Assembly: GCA_006227085.1 (NCBI GenBank)
Contig: SBFY01000211.1
Span: 1 to 25,278, forward strand
Reading direction: 5' to 3'
Length of the DNA: 25,278 nucleotides
Source of the DNA: Gammaproteobacteria bacterium
Lineage (GTDB): Bacteria; Pseudomonadota; Gammaproteobacteria; Pseudomonadales; M0112
Below the pieces are notes generated by a model. That model was given only the letters and a program-made list of their open reading frames with translations. It was not told the DNA's origin and ran no database searches. The position numbers and the translations under genes were made by a program. Shown piece after piece: positions 15,812 to 24,677 of the stretch; the stretch's first letter is position 1; each line of letters opens with the position of its first letter.

Positions 15812-16762
15812 ATGCCCACCAGACAACTCACCCTTGAACCGGCAGACCCGCAGCGGCTCGCGAGCTTGTGTGGCCCGCTGGATCATCACATTCGCCAAGT
15901 GGAGCAGCACTTTGGTGTCAGCATCCGTAATCGTGGCCATGTGTTCGAGATACGCGGCAGCGAAGAAGCCGCGCAGGCAGCGGCGAGTGCACTGGCCAAT
16001 TTGTATGAAGAAACCGCCCAACTGCCAGCACTCACCTCGGATATCCTGCACCGCCATTTACAAGCCAGCGGCCAGCCCACTGAAGCCGCACACGCCAATG
16101 TCGCCATCCGCACACGCAAGACACTGATTCGCCCTAATGGTCGCAACCAGCAACACTACGTGCATGCCATCCAGACACATGACATCAATTTCGGTATTGG
16201 CCCGGCCGGCACCGGCAAAACCTTTCTCGCCGTCGCCTGCGCGGTACAGGCATTAGAAGAAGAAAAAGTGGAACGCCTGTTACTGGTTCGCCCGGCGGTT
16301 GAAGCTGGCGAAAAACTCGGCTTCCTGCCCGGCGATTTGACCCAGAAAATTGACCCATACCTGCGCCCCTTGTATGACGCCTTGTATGAATTGATGGGAT
16401 TTGACCGGGTGATGCGTTTGATTGAAAAACAAGTGATCGAGATCGCACCGCTCGCCTACATGCGTGGGCGCACGCTCAATCACAGCTTCATCATTCTTGA
16501 TGAAAGCCAGAACACCACACGGGAACAGATGAAAATGTTCCTGACCCGCATCGGGTTTGGCTCCACCGCGGTGATCACCGGCGATATCACGCAGGTCGAT
16601 TTACCGAAGCACATCCCATCCGGCCTTTCGCATGCCGCGCATGTTTTACGCCATGTCCCTGGCATCAGTTTCACCCACTTCACCGCCGGTGACGTGCTGC
16701 GCCACCCCTTGGTGCAACGCATTGTGGAAGCCTATGAACACCACGACAGGAAACCTTCCTGA
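15812..16762 (+). CDS. ybeZ: PhoH-like ATPase (YbeZ)
   Basis: 316 residues from ATG 15812. GTG 15806 or TTG 15797, the latter inside the miaB stop, would add 2 or 5 residues, and none has a clear RBS. An N-terminal KH-like region (about 1-90) precedes a P-loop NTPase with Walker A GPAGTGKT (130-137) and Walker B FIILDESQNTT (about 226-236). YbeZ works with the endoribonuclease YbeY in rRNA maturation and ribosome quality control, and the next gene is ybeY. The stop and the ybeY start share a base (TGATG), so the two are translationally coupled. Confidence 0.94.
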   Translation: MPTRQLTLEPADPQRLASLCGPLDHHIRQVEQHFGVSIRNRGHVFEIRGSEEAAQAAASALANLYEETAQLPALTSDILHRHLQASGQPTEAAHANVAIRTRKTLIRPNGRNQQHYVHAIQTHDINFGIGPAGTGKTFLAVACAVQALEEEKVERLLLVRPAVEAGEKLGFLPGDLTQKIDPYLRPLYDALYELMGFDRVMRLIEKQVIEIAPLAYMRGRTLNHSFIILDESQNTTREQMKMFLTRIGFGSTAVITGDITQVDLPKHIPSGLSHAAHVLRHVPGISFTHFTAGDVLRHPLVQRIVEAYEHHDRKPS

Positions 16763-17211
16763 TGCCGATGCGCCTGGTCATTGAACGCGCCTGCGAAGAC
16801 AGCAACATCCCGTCTGACCGCTTGTTCAGGCGTTGGGCGCATGCTGTTCTGGACACCCGCAAGCCGGATGCCGAGGTATACCTGCGCATCGTCAGCCGTG
16901 ATGAAATGCGCAGCCTGAACCACGAATACCGCGGCAAGGACAAGCCCACCAACGTACTGTCGTTTCCCGCCGGGCTACCGGCCGGCATACCACTGCCATT
17001 GCTCGGTGATATTGCCATTTGCGCTTCCGTGGTCAGCGAGGAGGCCGTTGCACAAGGAAAACCGGTGCGTGCGCACTGGGCGCACATGCTGGTGCATGGA
17101 TTGCTGCACCTGCTCGGCCATGATCACCAGGCCGACAAGGAAGCGGCTGCCATGGAAGCCGAGGAAATCGCGATCCTGCGATCACTTGACATTGCTTCCC
17201 CGTATGAGTGA
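16762..17211 (+). CDS. ybeY: YbeY, endoribonuclease for rRNA maturation
   Basis: 149 residues. This zinc-dependent single-strand endoribonuclease is needed for 16S 3' end maturation and 70S quality control. The metal site HGLLHLLGHDH supplies H112, H116 and H122 (motif H-x3-H-x5-H). Conserved LNHEYRGKDKPTNVLSFP is at about residues 52-69. It starts within the phoH stop codon, which fits joint production with the PhoH-like ATPase. A 30-bp gap to corC follows, with no terminator. Normal length and complete. Confidence 0.96.
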   Translation: MPMRLVIERACEDSNIPSDRLFRRWAHAVLDTRKPDAEVYLRIVSRDEMRSLNHEYRGKDKPTNVLSFPAGLPAGIPLPLLGDIAICASVVSEEAVAQGKPVRAHWAHMLVHGLLHLLGHDHQADKEAAAMEAEEIAILRSLDIASPYE

Positions 17212-17241
17212 ACTGGACTCCCACGTTGGTACGAAAACCCC

Positions 17242-18099
17242 ATGAGCGACCCTGATCATAGTTCCCACCCACGCCCCAGCCTGCTGCAGCGTTTACGCCA
17301 GTGGCGCCAACCCCGCGCCAATAGCCGCCAGGACATTCGCCAATTGCTGCGCGATGCCCGCCACCGCAAGGTCATCGATACCGATGTGCTCGGCATCATG
17401 GAAGGCGCGCTGACGGTATCAGAACTGCAAGTGCGCGAGGTCATGGTGCCGCGCACCCAGATGACCGTGGTCAATGCCGACGACACGCCACAGTCCTACC
17501 TGAAACAAATCATCGAATCCGGCCACTCACGGTTCCCGGTGCTGGGCGAAGGCCCGGATGAAGTACTGGGCATCCTGCTTGCCAAGGACCTGCTGGTGCA
17601 GATCCTGCACCAGGACGCACCGGCCACACCGCTGGAAAAACTGCTGCGCCCCGCCACTTTCGTGCCGGAAAGCAAACGCCTGAACGTGCTGCTGCGCGAA
17701 TTCCGCGAAAACCGCAACCACATGGCCATTGTCGTGAATGAATACGGCAATATTTCCGGACTGGTGACCATCGAAGACGTGCTGGAAGAAATCGTTGGCG
17801 AGATCGAAGACGAATACGATATCGAGGAAAACGAATACATCCACCAGCTCAGCGATGATGAATACATGATCAAGGCCGTCATCCCGATCGAGCTGTTCAA
17901 CAACTGCTTCAAGGCACGCTTGCCCGATGATGAATTCGATACCATTGGCGGCCTGGTGATCCACACCCTGGGGCATTTACCCAAGCGCAACGAGGAAACA
18001 ACGCTGGGAGAATTCCGGTTCCGCGTCCTCAGCGCAGACAAGCGCCGCATTCACCTGCTGCGCATGCAGATCCTGCCCAGCGCTGAAACGAGCGAATGA
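17242..18099 (+). CDS. corC: CorC/YbeX, CBS-pair and CorC_HlyC domain protein
   Basis: 285 residues, cytoplasmic. A charged N-terminus is followed by VREVMVPRTQM at about residues 64-74, which opens the first of two CBS modules (to about 190). A CorC_HlyC transporter-associated domain (about 205-280) completes it. The family was named for magnesium/cobalt efflux, and more recent work on YbeX links it to ribosome and rRNA metabolism. Position next to ybeY and ybeZ supports the latter. The final ATGA overlaps the lnt start, so the two are coupled. The RBS is weak. Confidence 0.93.
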   Translation: MSDPDHSSHPRPSLLQRLRQWRQPRANSRQDIRQLLRDARHRKVIDTDVLGIMEGALTVSELQVREVMVPRTQMTVVNADDTPQSYLKQIIESGHSRFPVLGEGPDEVLGILLAKDLLVQILHQDAPATPLEKLLRPATFVPESKRLNVLLREFRENRNHMAIVVNEYGNISGLVTIEDVLEEIVGEIEDEYDIEENEYIHQLSDDEYMIKAVIPIELFNNCFKARLPDDEFDTIGGLVIHTLGHLPKRNEETTLGEFRFRVLSADKRRIHLLRMQILPSAETSE

Positions 18100-19577
18100 C
18101 CAACCCTCCTGCATGGCTACGCTCCTGGCTGGCGCTGGCAGCAGGAGCCTTGCTACCCCTGGCGTTTGCACCATTCGGCTTCTGGCCGCTGACCATCCTG
18201 TGCCCGGCCTTGCTGCTGTGGTGCTGGCAGGAAGGCTCCTACAAGCAACTGGCCTGGCGCGGCTGGCTATTCGGCGTCGGGATGTTTGGCACCGGCACCT
18301 CATGGGTGTATGTCAGCATCCACACCTATGGTGAAGCACCGGTACCGCTGGCGGCGCTGTTGACCCTGTTGTTCAGCGCCGGGCTGGCCTTGTTCACCAG
18401 CTTGCAGGCCTGGCTGTTTGCCCACCTGAGGCGCCACCCGTATCACGATGCACTGGTGCTGTTCCCGGCGTTATGGATCGTTTCGGAATGGCTGCGCGGT
18501 TGGTTCCTGACCGGCTTCCCCTGGCTCTATCTCGGCACACCGCATGTCGATACCTGGCTGGGGGCCTGGGCACCTTTCCTCGGCGTCTTGTCGATCAGCG
18601 GCTTGTGTTGCCTGTGCGCGGGAGCCTTGGTGATGGCCTTGCAGCAACGGCAATACCTGTCACGAGTGGCGGTGATCATTGCGGTCGTCATCACCAGCAG
18701 CCTGTTGTTGTCCGCTATCCGCTGGACCCAACCACAACCCGCCATCACCGTCGCACTCGTGCAGGGCAATGTGCCGCAGCAACTGAAGTGGGATCCGGAA
18801 TACCGTGACACCACGCTGGCATTGTATGCATCCATGACCCAGCCCTTGTGGGGCACCCAACTGGTGGTGTGGCCGGAAGCGGCGTTACCGGTTTTCATGG
18901 ATGACATCAGCGATTGGCTAGGCACACAGGAACAACTGGCCCTGCAGCACGGCAGCACCTTGGTCACCGGCATCCCCAGCCGACAGCAAACCGCTGGTGG
19001 CTGGCACTACTACAACAGCATGATTGCCCTGGGTTATGGCATCGGCAGTTACCACAAACACAAGCTCGTACCGTTCGGTGAGTACGTACCACTGGAAGGT
19101 TGGTTGCGCGGATTGATCCGCTTCTTTGATTTACCGATGTCGGCCTTCAGCGCCGGCCCGCGCTACCAGCCGCCCTTGCAGGCCGGCAGCTGGGCCATTG
19201 CCCCGTTGATTTGTTATGAAATCGCTTACCCCGATTACACGGCACGGCAGGCACAAATCGCCAACATGATCATCACCATCAGCAATGACACCTGGTTTGG
19301 CCGCTCACTGGGCCCGCACCAGCATTTGCAAATGGCCCGTATGCGCGCACGCGAAACAGGACGCCCAATCATTCGCGCCACCAATAATGGCGTGACCGCA
19401 CTGGTTGATCATGACGGGAATATCCGTGAACAACTCCCTTCCTTCGAAACGGGCGTATTGACTGGCAGCATTGAGCCCACCAAAGGCCAAACCCTCTTCA
19501 GCATCTGGGCTTCATGGCCATTACTGGGCCTGGCCCTGTTACTCATGCTTGCAAAGCGTCATCCACAAACCCCTTGA
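18096..19577 (+). CDS. lnt: Lnt, apolipoprotein N-acyltransferase
   Basis: 493-residue inner-membrane enzyme that transfers an acyl chain from phospholipid to the N-terminal cysteine of lipoproteins, the last maturation step before Lol sorting. About six hydrophobic helices (to about residue 215) precede a periplasmic nitrilase-fold domain with the catalytic triad E261 (VVWPEAALPVF), K321 (YHKHKLVPFGEY) and C373 (PLICYEIAYPD). A last helix lies near the C-terminus. It overlaps corC by 4 bp. Its stop sits inside an inverted repeat (19567-19591) that may weakly terminate the operon. Confidence 0.96.
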   Translation: MTNPPAWLRSWLALAAGALLPLAFAPFGFWPLTILCPALLLWCWQEGSYKQLAWRGWLFGVGMFGTGTSWVYVSIHTYGEAPVPLAALLTLLFSAGLALFTSLQAWLFAHLRRHPYHDALVLFPALWIVSEWLRGWFLTGFPWLYLGTPHVDTWLGAWAPFLGVLSISGLCCLCAGALVMALQQRQYLSRVAVIIAVVITSSLLLSAIRWTQPQPAITVALVQGNVPQQLKWDPEYRDTTLALYASMTQPLWGTQLVVWPEAALPVFMDDISDWLGTQEQLALQHGSTLVTGIPSRQQTAGGWHYYNSMIALGYGIGSYHKHKLVPFGEYVPLEGWLRGLIRFFDLPMSAFSAGPRYQPPLQAGSWAIAPLICYEIAYPDYTARQAQIANMIITISNDTWFGRSLGPHQHLQMARMRARETGRPIIRATNNGVTALVDHDGNIREQLPSFETGVLTGSIEPTKGQTLFSIWASWPLLGLALLLMLAKRHPQTP

Positions 19578-19591
19578 TACCCTAGGGGTTT
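19567..19591 (+). terminator. Inverted repeat across the lnt stop codon (possible weak terminator)
   Basis: Arms AAACCCCT (19567-19574) and AGGGGTTT (19584-19591) form an 8-bp stem with a 9-nt loop holding most of the lnt TGA. Only three T residues follow, so intrinsic termination is uncertain. Confidence 0.4.
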
Positions 19592-19605
19592 CAGCATTCC
19601 ATCAA

Positions 19606-19614
19606 TGCTACACT
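19606..19614 (+). promoter_or_regulatory. Possible extended -10 element for the radical SAM gene
   Basis: TGCTACACT fits an extended -10 (TGn plus TACACT, four of six), 36 bp before the ATG at 19651. No convincing -35 lies at the right distance, as is often true of extended -10 promoters. Confidence 0.35.
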
Positions 19615-19650
19615 TATCCCCAACACGGACATCTGGCAGCCTGTCACACC

Positions 19651-21201
19651 ATGGCCAATATAGCGATTATCCGATTACTGTATGGCATGACTATCGCACC
19701 CGCCCAACTGGCCGGTGAAATCCTTGCTGCCGGTCATAATCCACTTATTATTTTTTTCAAACGGATGGAAATGCTTCCACCCGAGCATGAACACGATCCG
19801 GGACTTGTCAGTAGCGACATCCCAATGACAACTTATATCGTGAACCAGCAAGGCGTCCAGGACATACGCATGAGTCTCCGCAAGACGACCAAAGCGCATG
19901 AGCTGCGACATCTGGTAACGCGCCTCAAGGAGTTCCAGCCGGATGTCATCGGAATTTCCTGCCTGAGCGACGCCATGAGCCTGGCCAGCGAAGTCACGTC
20001 TCATTTACGCCTGCATTTCGATGCCCCAATCATTTGGGGTGGCACTGGCCCCACGCTGGAAGCGGAGCGTGCCATTGCTGATGCAGACCTGGTATGTGTG
20101 GGCGAAGGCGAGGAGGTGCTACACGACATCGGCGCCCGACTGGACAACAAGCAATCACTGGAAGGGATTGCAGGAACATGGTTTCGCCAACGAGATGGCT
20201 CCGTACAAAAAAATCCGAAACGCCCGGTTTCTGATCTCGACACTATCGCTGTACCCCAATGGGATCCCAGGTATTACACCTATATTGCTGGCTTGAAGTT
20301 TGAACGCCACTTCATTCCTAACCAGGAGCTTGGCGACAAGTCTTACCAGATCATGACCCAGCGGGGATGCCCTTTTTCATGCTCATTTTGTGTGGAAAGC
20401 TGGTATCAGGATGAATTCGGGAAAAAAGGCTCCTTACGTCGCATGTCGCCGGACAAAGCCCTTCGTGAACTGAAATTCGCCAAGGAACAACTCGGTTATA
20501 AAACCGTGACCTTCATGGATGATGTGTTTACCGTCAATCCGCGCTGGCTGAAGGAATTCCTGCCGCGTTACAAGAAAGAAATCGGGTTGCCATTCTTTTG
20601 CTACACCTACCCGACAACCCATAACCGGGAAATCCTGGCCATGTTGAATGACGCAGGTTGCCACGCCATCGCCATGGGAGTGCAATCCGGTAGCCAACGT
20701 TTACTGACGGAATTCTTCAATCGCCCAACCCACTATGAACGGATTATCGAAGCTGCCCGGGAAATCGCTGAATCAGGCATTCCGGCAGCTTCGTTTGACA
20801 TGATCCCAAGAACGGTTTTCGATCGTGAGGAAGACTTGCGCGAAACGTTTGAACTCTTGCTCCAGATCCCGAAAATGCTCGATAGCTCTTTCTATGCGCA
20901 AATGGCTTACTTCCCGGGATATGACTTGACGCAAAAAGCGCAAGACACATCCCTGCTGGCAACATCGGAAAAACTGCCCGAAAGCACCTACCACTATTAT
21001 TTCAAGCTATTCAACCTGACACGGACCAGCATGCCCGTAGAACAAATCCGGGCCATTGCCAACGATCCCGCTTACCGTGACAACCATAACCTGCTGAATC
21101 CACTACTTAATAACGATGACACCATGAAGCCTTATTATGGCTCCCTGATCGAGCTCGGCATTTCTCGTCGCAAGCAGCAAAAAACTGCTACCCACGCCTA
21201 G
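19651..21201 (+). CDS. Cobalamin-binding-domain radical SAM protein of unknown function
   Basis: 516 residues. The N-terminal half looks like a Rossmann-type B12-binding domain (about 1-165), ending in WGGTGPTLEAE and DLVCVGEGEEVL (128-157), as in class B radical SAM enzymes. The radical SAM motif C240-x3-C244-x2-C247 (RGCPFSCSFCVES) opens the second domain, with FMDDVFTVNPRW (288-299) and MGVQSGSQR (342-350) typical of the barrel. The DxHxxG cobalamin ligand is absent, as is usual in this class. Known relatives methylate unreactive carbons or rearrange rings; the substrate here is unknown. ATG 19651 is preferred: the upstream extension overlaps lnt in another frame. The gene is less GC-rich than its neighbours and is not part of the usual lnt-leuS cluster, suggesting later acquisition. 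Confidence 0.85.
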   Translation: MANIAIIRLLYGMTIAPAQLAGEILAAGHNPLIIFFKRMEMLPPEHEHDPGLVSSDIPMTTYIVNQQGVQDIRMSLRKTTKAHELRHLVTRLKEFQPDVIGISCLSDAMSLASEVTSHLRLHFDAPIIWGGTGPTLEAERAIADADLVCVGEGEEVLHDIGARLDNKQSLEGIAGTWFRQRDGSVQKNPKRPVSDLDTIAVPQWDPRYYTYIAGLKFERHFIPNQELGDKSYQIMTQRGCPFSCSFCVESWYQDEFGKKGSLRRMSPDKALRELKFAKEQLGYKTVTFMDDVFTVNPRWLKEFLPRYKKEIGLPFFCYTYPTTHNREILAMLNDAGCHAIAMGVQSGSQRLLTEFFNRPTHYERIIEAAREIAESGIPAASFDMIPRTVFDREEDLRETFELLLQIPKMLDSSFYAQMAYFPGYDLTQKAQDTSLLATSEKLPESTYHYYFKLFNLTRTSMPVEQIRAIANDPAYRDNHNLLNPLLNNDDTMKPYYGSLIELGISRRKQQKTATHA

Positions 21202-21956
21202 CGATATACCCGCCTGTAGATAAACCCGCCCAAGGTTTCGTGCATGACAGCACTGCTATCCGCCAAGGCCTGCGCTGATGGCAGGTAACGCACAATGCCC
21301 AAATCGTGATGCTGCATATCCGCAAACCGTGTCGGTGCCGCCAGCACTGAAAACCCGTTTGCTTCAAATGACCACACGGCACGTGGCATGTGCCATGCAT
21401 GTGTCACCAGGAGGATGCGGGGCTGCTGATCGCCCGGGAACAGTGCTCGTGTGAGGCGGGCATTTTCCCAAGTGGTCTGGCTGGCCTCCTCCGCCTGCAC
21501 ATCGGCCACCGCAAAATCATTGCGCAAGACACTGGCCATCAGGCTCGCAGCCGATGGCCCTTCGCCCAACACGGCGCCACCGGTGGCAATCACCGGCAAG
21601 CCGGTACGCTGGGCCAGGAACGCCGCGTACTGGCTGCGCTGGTAGCTAGCCGCATCGGGTTGCGGCTGGCCGAATTCCGGCGCCCCCAGGTAACGCCCGG
21701 CCGACAGCACCACAATGGCATCGGCTTGCACCGAGGCCAGTGCCTCCGGGGGCAAGGGCGGCACCGTTTCCAGGCCTTGCAGCAGCTGTTGCGCAGTCCA
21801 CGGCAGCGACAAGACCCACAGCGACAGGAACCCTGCCAACGCCAGTAAAGGACCCAGCCGCGGCCAGCGCCGGCGCATCAACACACCGGTCACGACCAGC
21901 AGCAGGCAACTGGCCGGCGGTAGCAGCAAACCCTTGAGAAAGTAGCGTAATACCAT
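21198..21956 (-). CDS. DUF218 (YdcF/ElyC/SanA-like) membrane protein
   Basis: 252 residues from ATG 21956. ATG 21965 or GTG 21974 are alternatives; GGAGG lies 11 bases from the first and only two from the second. Two N-terminal hydrophobic helices precede a DUF218 domain (about 75-240) with AIVVLSAGR at its start, GLPVIATGGAV in the middle, and RILLVTHAWHMPRAVWSFE. ElyC-type members act in cell-envelope biogenesis, around undecaprenyl-phosphate use and peptidoglycan. The biochemical activity is not settled. It converges on the radical SAM gene, with the two stop codons sharing CTAG, and is divergent from leuS. Confidence 0.85.
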   Translation of the reverse strand: MVLRYFLKGLLLPPASCLLLVVTGVLMRRRWPRLGPLLALAGFLSLWVLSLPWTAQQLLQGLETVPPLPPEALASVQADAIVVLSAGRYLGAPEFGQPQPDAASYQRSQYAAFLAQRTGLPVIATGGAVLGEGPSAASLMASVLRNDFAVADVQAEEASQTTWENARLTRALFPGDQQPRILLVTHAWHMPRAVWSFEANGFSVLAAPTRFADMQHHDLGIVRYLPSAQALADSSAVMHETLGGFIYRRVYR

Positions 21957-22040
21957 GGTTTTCATGGCCTCCACAGGGACTCTGCGGTATCCTACTGCGC
22001 TTTCGCGGATTCACGAAATACCTGTCCAGACGAGCCTGCC

Positions 22041-24662
22041 ATGAGCCTTGATGAGCGTTACGAACCGACTGCCGTAGAAGCCGAAGCCCAGCATTACTGG
22101 GAACAGCACCAGACCTTCCAGGCCCGTGAGGACAATCACCAGGACAAGTACTACTGCCTCGCCATGTTCCCTTACCCCAGCGGCAAGCTGCACATGGGAC
22201 ATGTGCGCAACTACACCATCACCGATGTGATCAGCCGCTTCCAGCGCATGCAAGGCAAGAACGTGCTGCACCCGATGGGCTGGGACGCTTTCGGCCTGCC
22301 GGCAGAGAATGCGGCCATCGCCAACCAGGTTTCCCCGGCCGCATGGACCTACGCCAACATCGATTACATGAAAGGCCAGCTGAAAGCCCTGGGGCTGGGT
22401 TTTGACTGGTCACGCGAAATCGCCACCTGCCGACCGGAGTATTACCGCTGGGAGCAATGGCTGTTCACCCGGCTGTTCCGGAAAGGCGTGATTTACCGCA
22501 AGTCCGGCACCGTGAACTGGGATCCGGTCGACCAGACCGTATTGGCCAACGAACAGGTCATCGACGGCCGTGGCTGGCGTAGCGGCGCACTGGTCGAAAA
22601 ACGCGAAATCCCGATGTATTACTTCCGCATCACGGATTATGCGGATGAGCTGCTCAGCGCACTGGATGAATTGCCCGGCTGGCCGGAGCAGGTCAAGACC
22701 ATGCAACGCAACTGGATTGGCAAATCCCGCGGCATGGAAGTGACGTTCCCGTATGCGGGCCAACTGGCCACGGCTGGCCTGGGCGAAGGCCTGAAAGTGT
22801 TCACCACCCGCCCCGACACCCTGATGGGGGCCACCTATGTGGCGGTGGCGGCTGAACACCCGCTCGCCACCCATGCCGCACAGGGCAATGCAACACTGGC
22901 CGCCTTTATCGATGAATGCAAACGCGGCAGCGTGGCCGAAGCCGATATCGCCACGGCTGACAAGAAAGGCATGGATACCGGCCTGACCGTACAACACCCG
23001 TTCACCGGTGAAGCACTGCCGGTATGGGTCGCCAACTATGTGTTGATGAATTACGGCGAAGGCGCCGTGATGGCTGTTCCCGCGCACGACGAACGCGATT
23101 TTGCATTTGCCCTGCAATATCGCCTGCCCACCAAAGCGGTGATCCTCACCAGCGCTGGTGACAGCACGCCCGCGCCCTGGCAAGACGCCTATGCCGAACA
23201 CGGCACACTGATCAACTCCGGTGCATTCGATGGCCTCAATTTCGAACAAGCCTTCGATGCGATGGAAGCGCAATTGAAATCCAAAGGCCTGGGCCAGTCA
23301 CGTATCCAGTTCCGCCTGCGCGACTGGGGCATCTCACGCCAGCGTTTCTGGGGCTGCCCGATCCCGATCATCCACTGCGACACCTGCGGCGATGTACCGG
23401 TACCGGAACAGGATTTGCCCGTCGTGCTGCCGGAAGACGTGGTCCCCGATGGCAGCGGCAACCCGCTCAATAAATTGCCCTCGTTCTACGAATGCAGCTG
23501 CCCGCAATGCGGCAAGGCAGCGCGCCGTGAAACCGACACCATGGATACCTTTGTCGAATCATCCTGGTATTTTGCGCGCTACATGTCACCGCAATATGAA
23601 GGTGGCATGGTCGAACCGCAGGCGGCTGCGTATTGGCAATCCGTGGATCAATATGTCGGCGGTATTGAGCACGCCATCCTGCACCTGTTGTATGCACGCT
23701 TCTTCCACAAACTGATGCGCGATGAAGGGCTGTTGTCCAGCAACGAACCGTTCCAGCGCCTGCTGACGCAAGGCATGGTGATTGCTGAAACCTATTACCG
23801 CGAAGCGGCTAACGGCAAGAAAACCTGGTTTAACCCGGCCGATGTGGTGGTCGAGCGTGACAGCAAGGGCAAACCGGTTGGCGCCACCCTGAAAAGCGAT
23901 GGCCAGCCGGTCGTGATTGGCGGCATCGAGAAGATGTCGAAATCCAAGAACAACGGTGTCGATCCGCAAGCGCTCATCGACCAGTACGGTGCCGACACAG
24001 CCCGCCTGTTCATGATGTTTGCCGCACCGCCGGAAATGTCGCTGGAATGGTCAGACGCGGGCGTTGAAGGAGCCTTCCGCTTCCTCAAGCGCCTGTGGAA
24101 ACAGGTGCACGAACACCTCGGCAAAGGTGCTGCCGGCCCGCTCGACACCAAGGCGCTGACCGATGCGCAAAAAACCCTGCGTCGCAAGACGCACGAAACC
24201 ATCAGCAAGGTCAGTGATGACATCAGTCGCCGTTATACCTTCAACACGGCCATTGCCGCGGTGATGGAATTGACCAATGACACCAGCCGCTTCAATGACA
24301 CCTCGGCCAATGGCCTCGCGGTTGAACGGGAAGCCCTGGAAAGCGCCATCCTGCTGCTGTCGCCGATCGTGCCCCACATCACCCACACCCTGTGGGCCGC
24401 CCTGCATCCGGGCCAGGCGGTGGTGAACCAGCCGTGGCCAAGCGTCGATGAGGGCGCACTCAACCGCGACAGCATCCCGCTGGCCGTGCAGATCAATGGC
24501 AAATTGCGTGCCCAGATTGAGGTGCCGGCCGATGCTGATAAAGCAGCCGTGGAAGCTCTCGCCATGGCCAATGAAAATGTGCAGCGCTTTACGGATGGCA
24601 AGACGCTGCGTAAAGTGATCCTCGTCCCTGGCAAGCTCATCAATTTCGTCGTCTCCGACTAG
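22041..24662 (+). CDS. leuS: LeuS, leucyl-tRNA synthetase
   Basis: 873 residues (E. coli 860), a class I synthetase that charges tRNA-Leu. The ATP-binding HIGH motif reads HMGH (51-54, in PYPSGKLHMGHVRNY). The CP1 editing domain has TTRPDT at 255-260, and the KMSKS loop is exact at 631-635. An anticodon-binding helical domain and the C-terminal tRNA-contacting domain (INGKLRAQIEVP onward) are complete. A 15-bp gap separates it from lptE, so leuS-lptE-holA is very likely one operon, as in many gammaproteobacteria. The promoter must lie in the 84 bp shared with the divergent DUF218 gene, but I see no strong one. Confidence 0.98.
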   Translation: MSLDERYEPTAVEAEAQHYWEQHQTFQAREDNHQDKYYCLAMFPYPSGKLHMGHVRNYTITDVISRFQRMQGKNVLHPMGWDAFGLPAENAAIANQVSPAAWTYANIDYMKGQLKALGLGFDWSREIATCRPEYYRWEQWLFTRLFRKGVIYRKSGTVNWDPVDQTVLANEQVIDGRGWRSGALVEKREIPMYYFRITDYADELLSALDELPGWPEQVKTMQRNWIGKSRGMEVTFPYAGQLATAGLGEGLKVFTTRPDTLMGATYVAVAAEHPLATHAAQGNATLAAFIDECKRGSVAEADIATADKKGMDTGLTVQHPFTGEALPVWVANYVLMNYGEGAVMAVPAHDERDFAFALQYRLPTKAVILTSAGDSTPAPWQDAYAEHGTLINSGAFDGLNFEQAFDAMEAQLKSKGLGQSRIQFRLRDWGISRQRFWGCPIPIIHCDTCGDVPVPEQDLPVVLPEDVVPDGSGNPLNKLPSFYECSCPQCGKAARRETDTMDTFVESSWYFARYMSPQYEGGMVEPQAAAYWQSVDQYVGGIEHAILHLLYARFFHKLMRDEGLLSSNEPFQRLLTQGMVIAETYYREAANGKKTWFNPADVVVERDSKGKPVGATLKSDGQPVVIGGIEKMSKSKNNGVDPQALIDQYGADTARLFMMFAAPPEMSLEWSDAGVEGAFRFLKRLWKQVHEHLGKGAAGPLDTKALTDAQKTLRRKTHETISKVSDDISRRYTFNTAIAAVMELTNDTSRFNDTSANGLAVEREALESAILLLSPIVPHITHTLWAALHPGQAVVNQPWPSVDEGALNRDSIPLAVQINGKLRAQIEVPADADKAAVEALAMANENVQRFTDGKTLRKVILVPGKLINFVVSD

Positions 24663-24677
24663 GCTGGAACTGGCACC

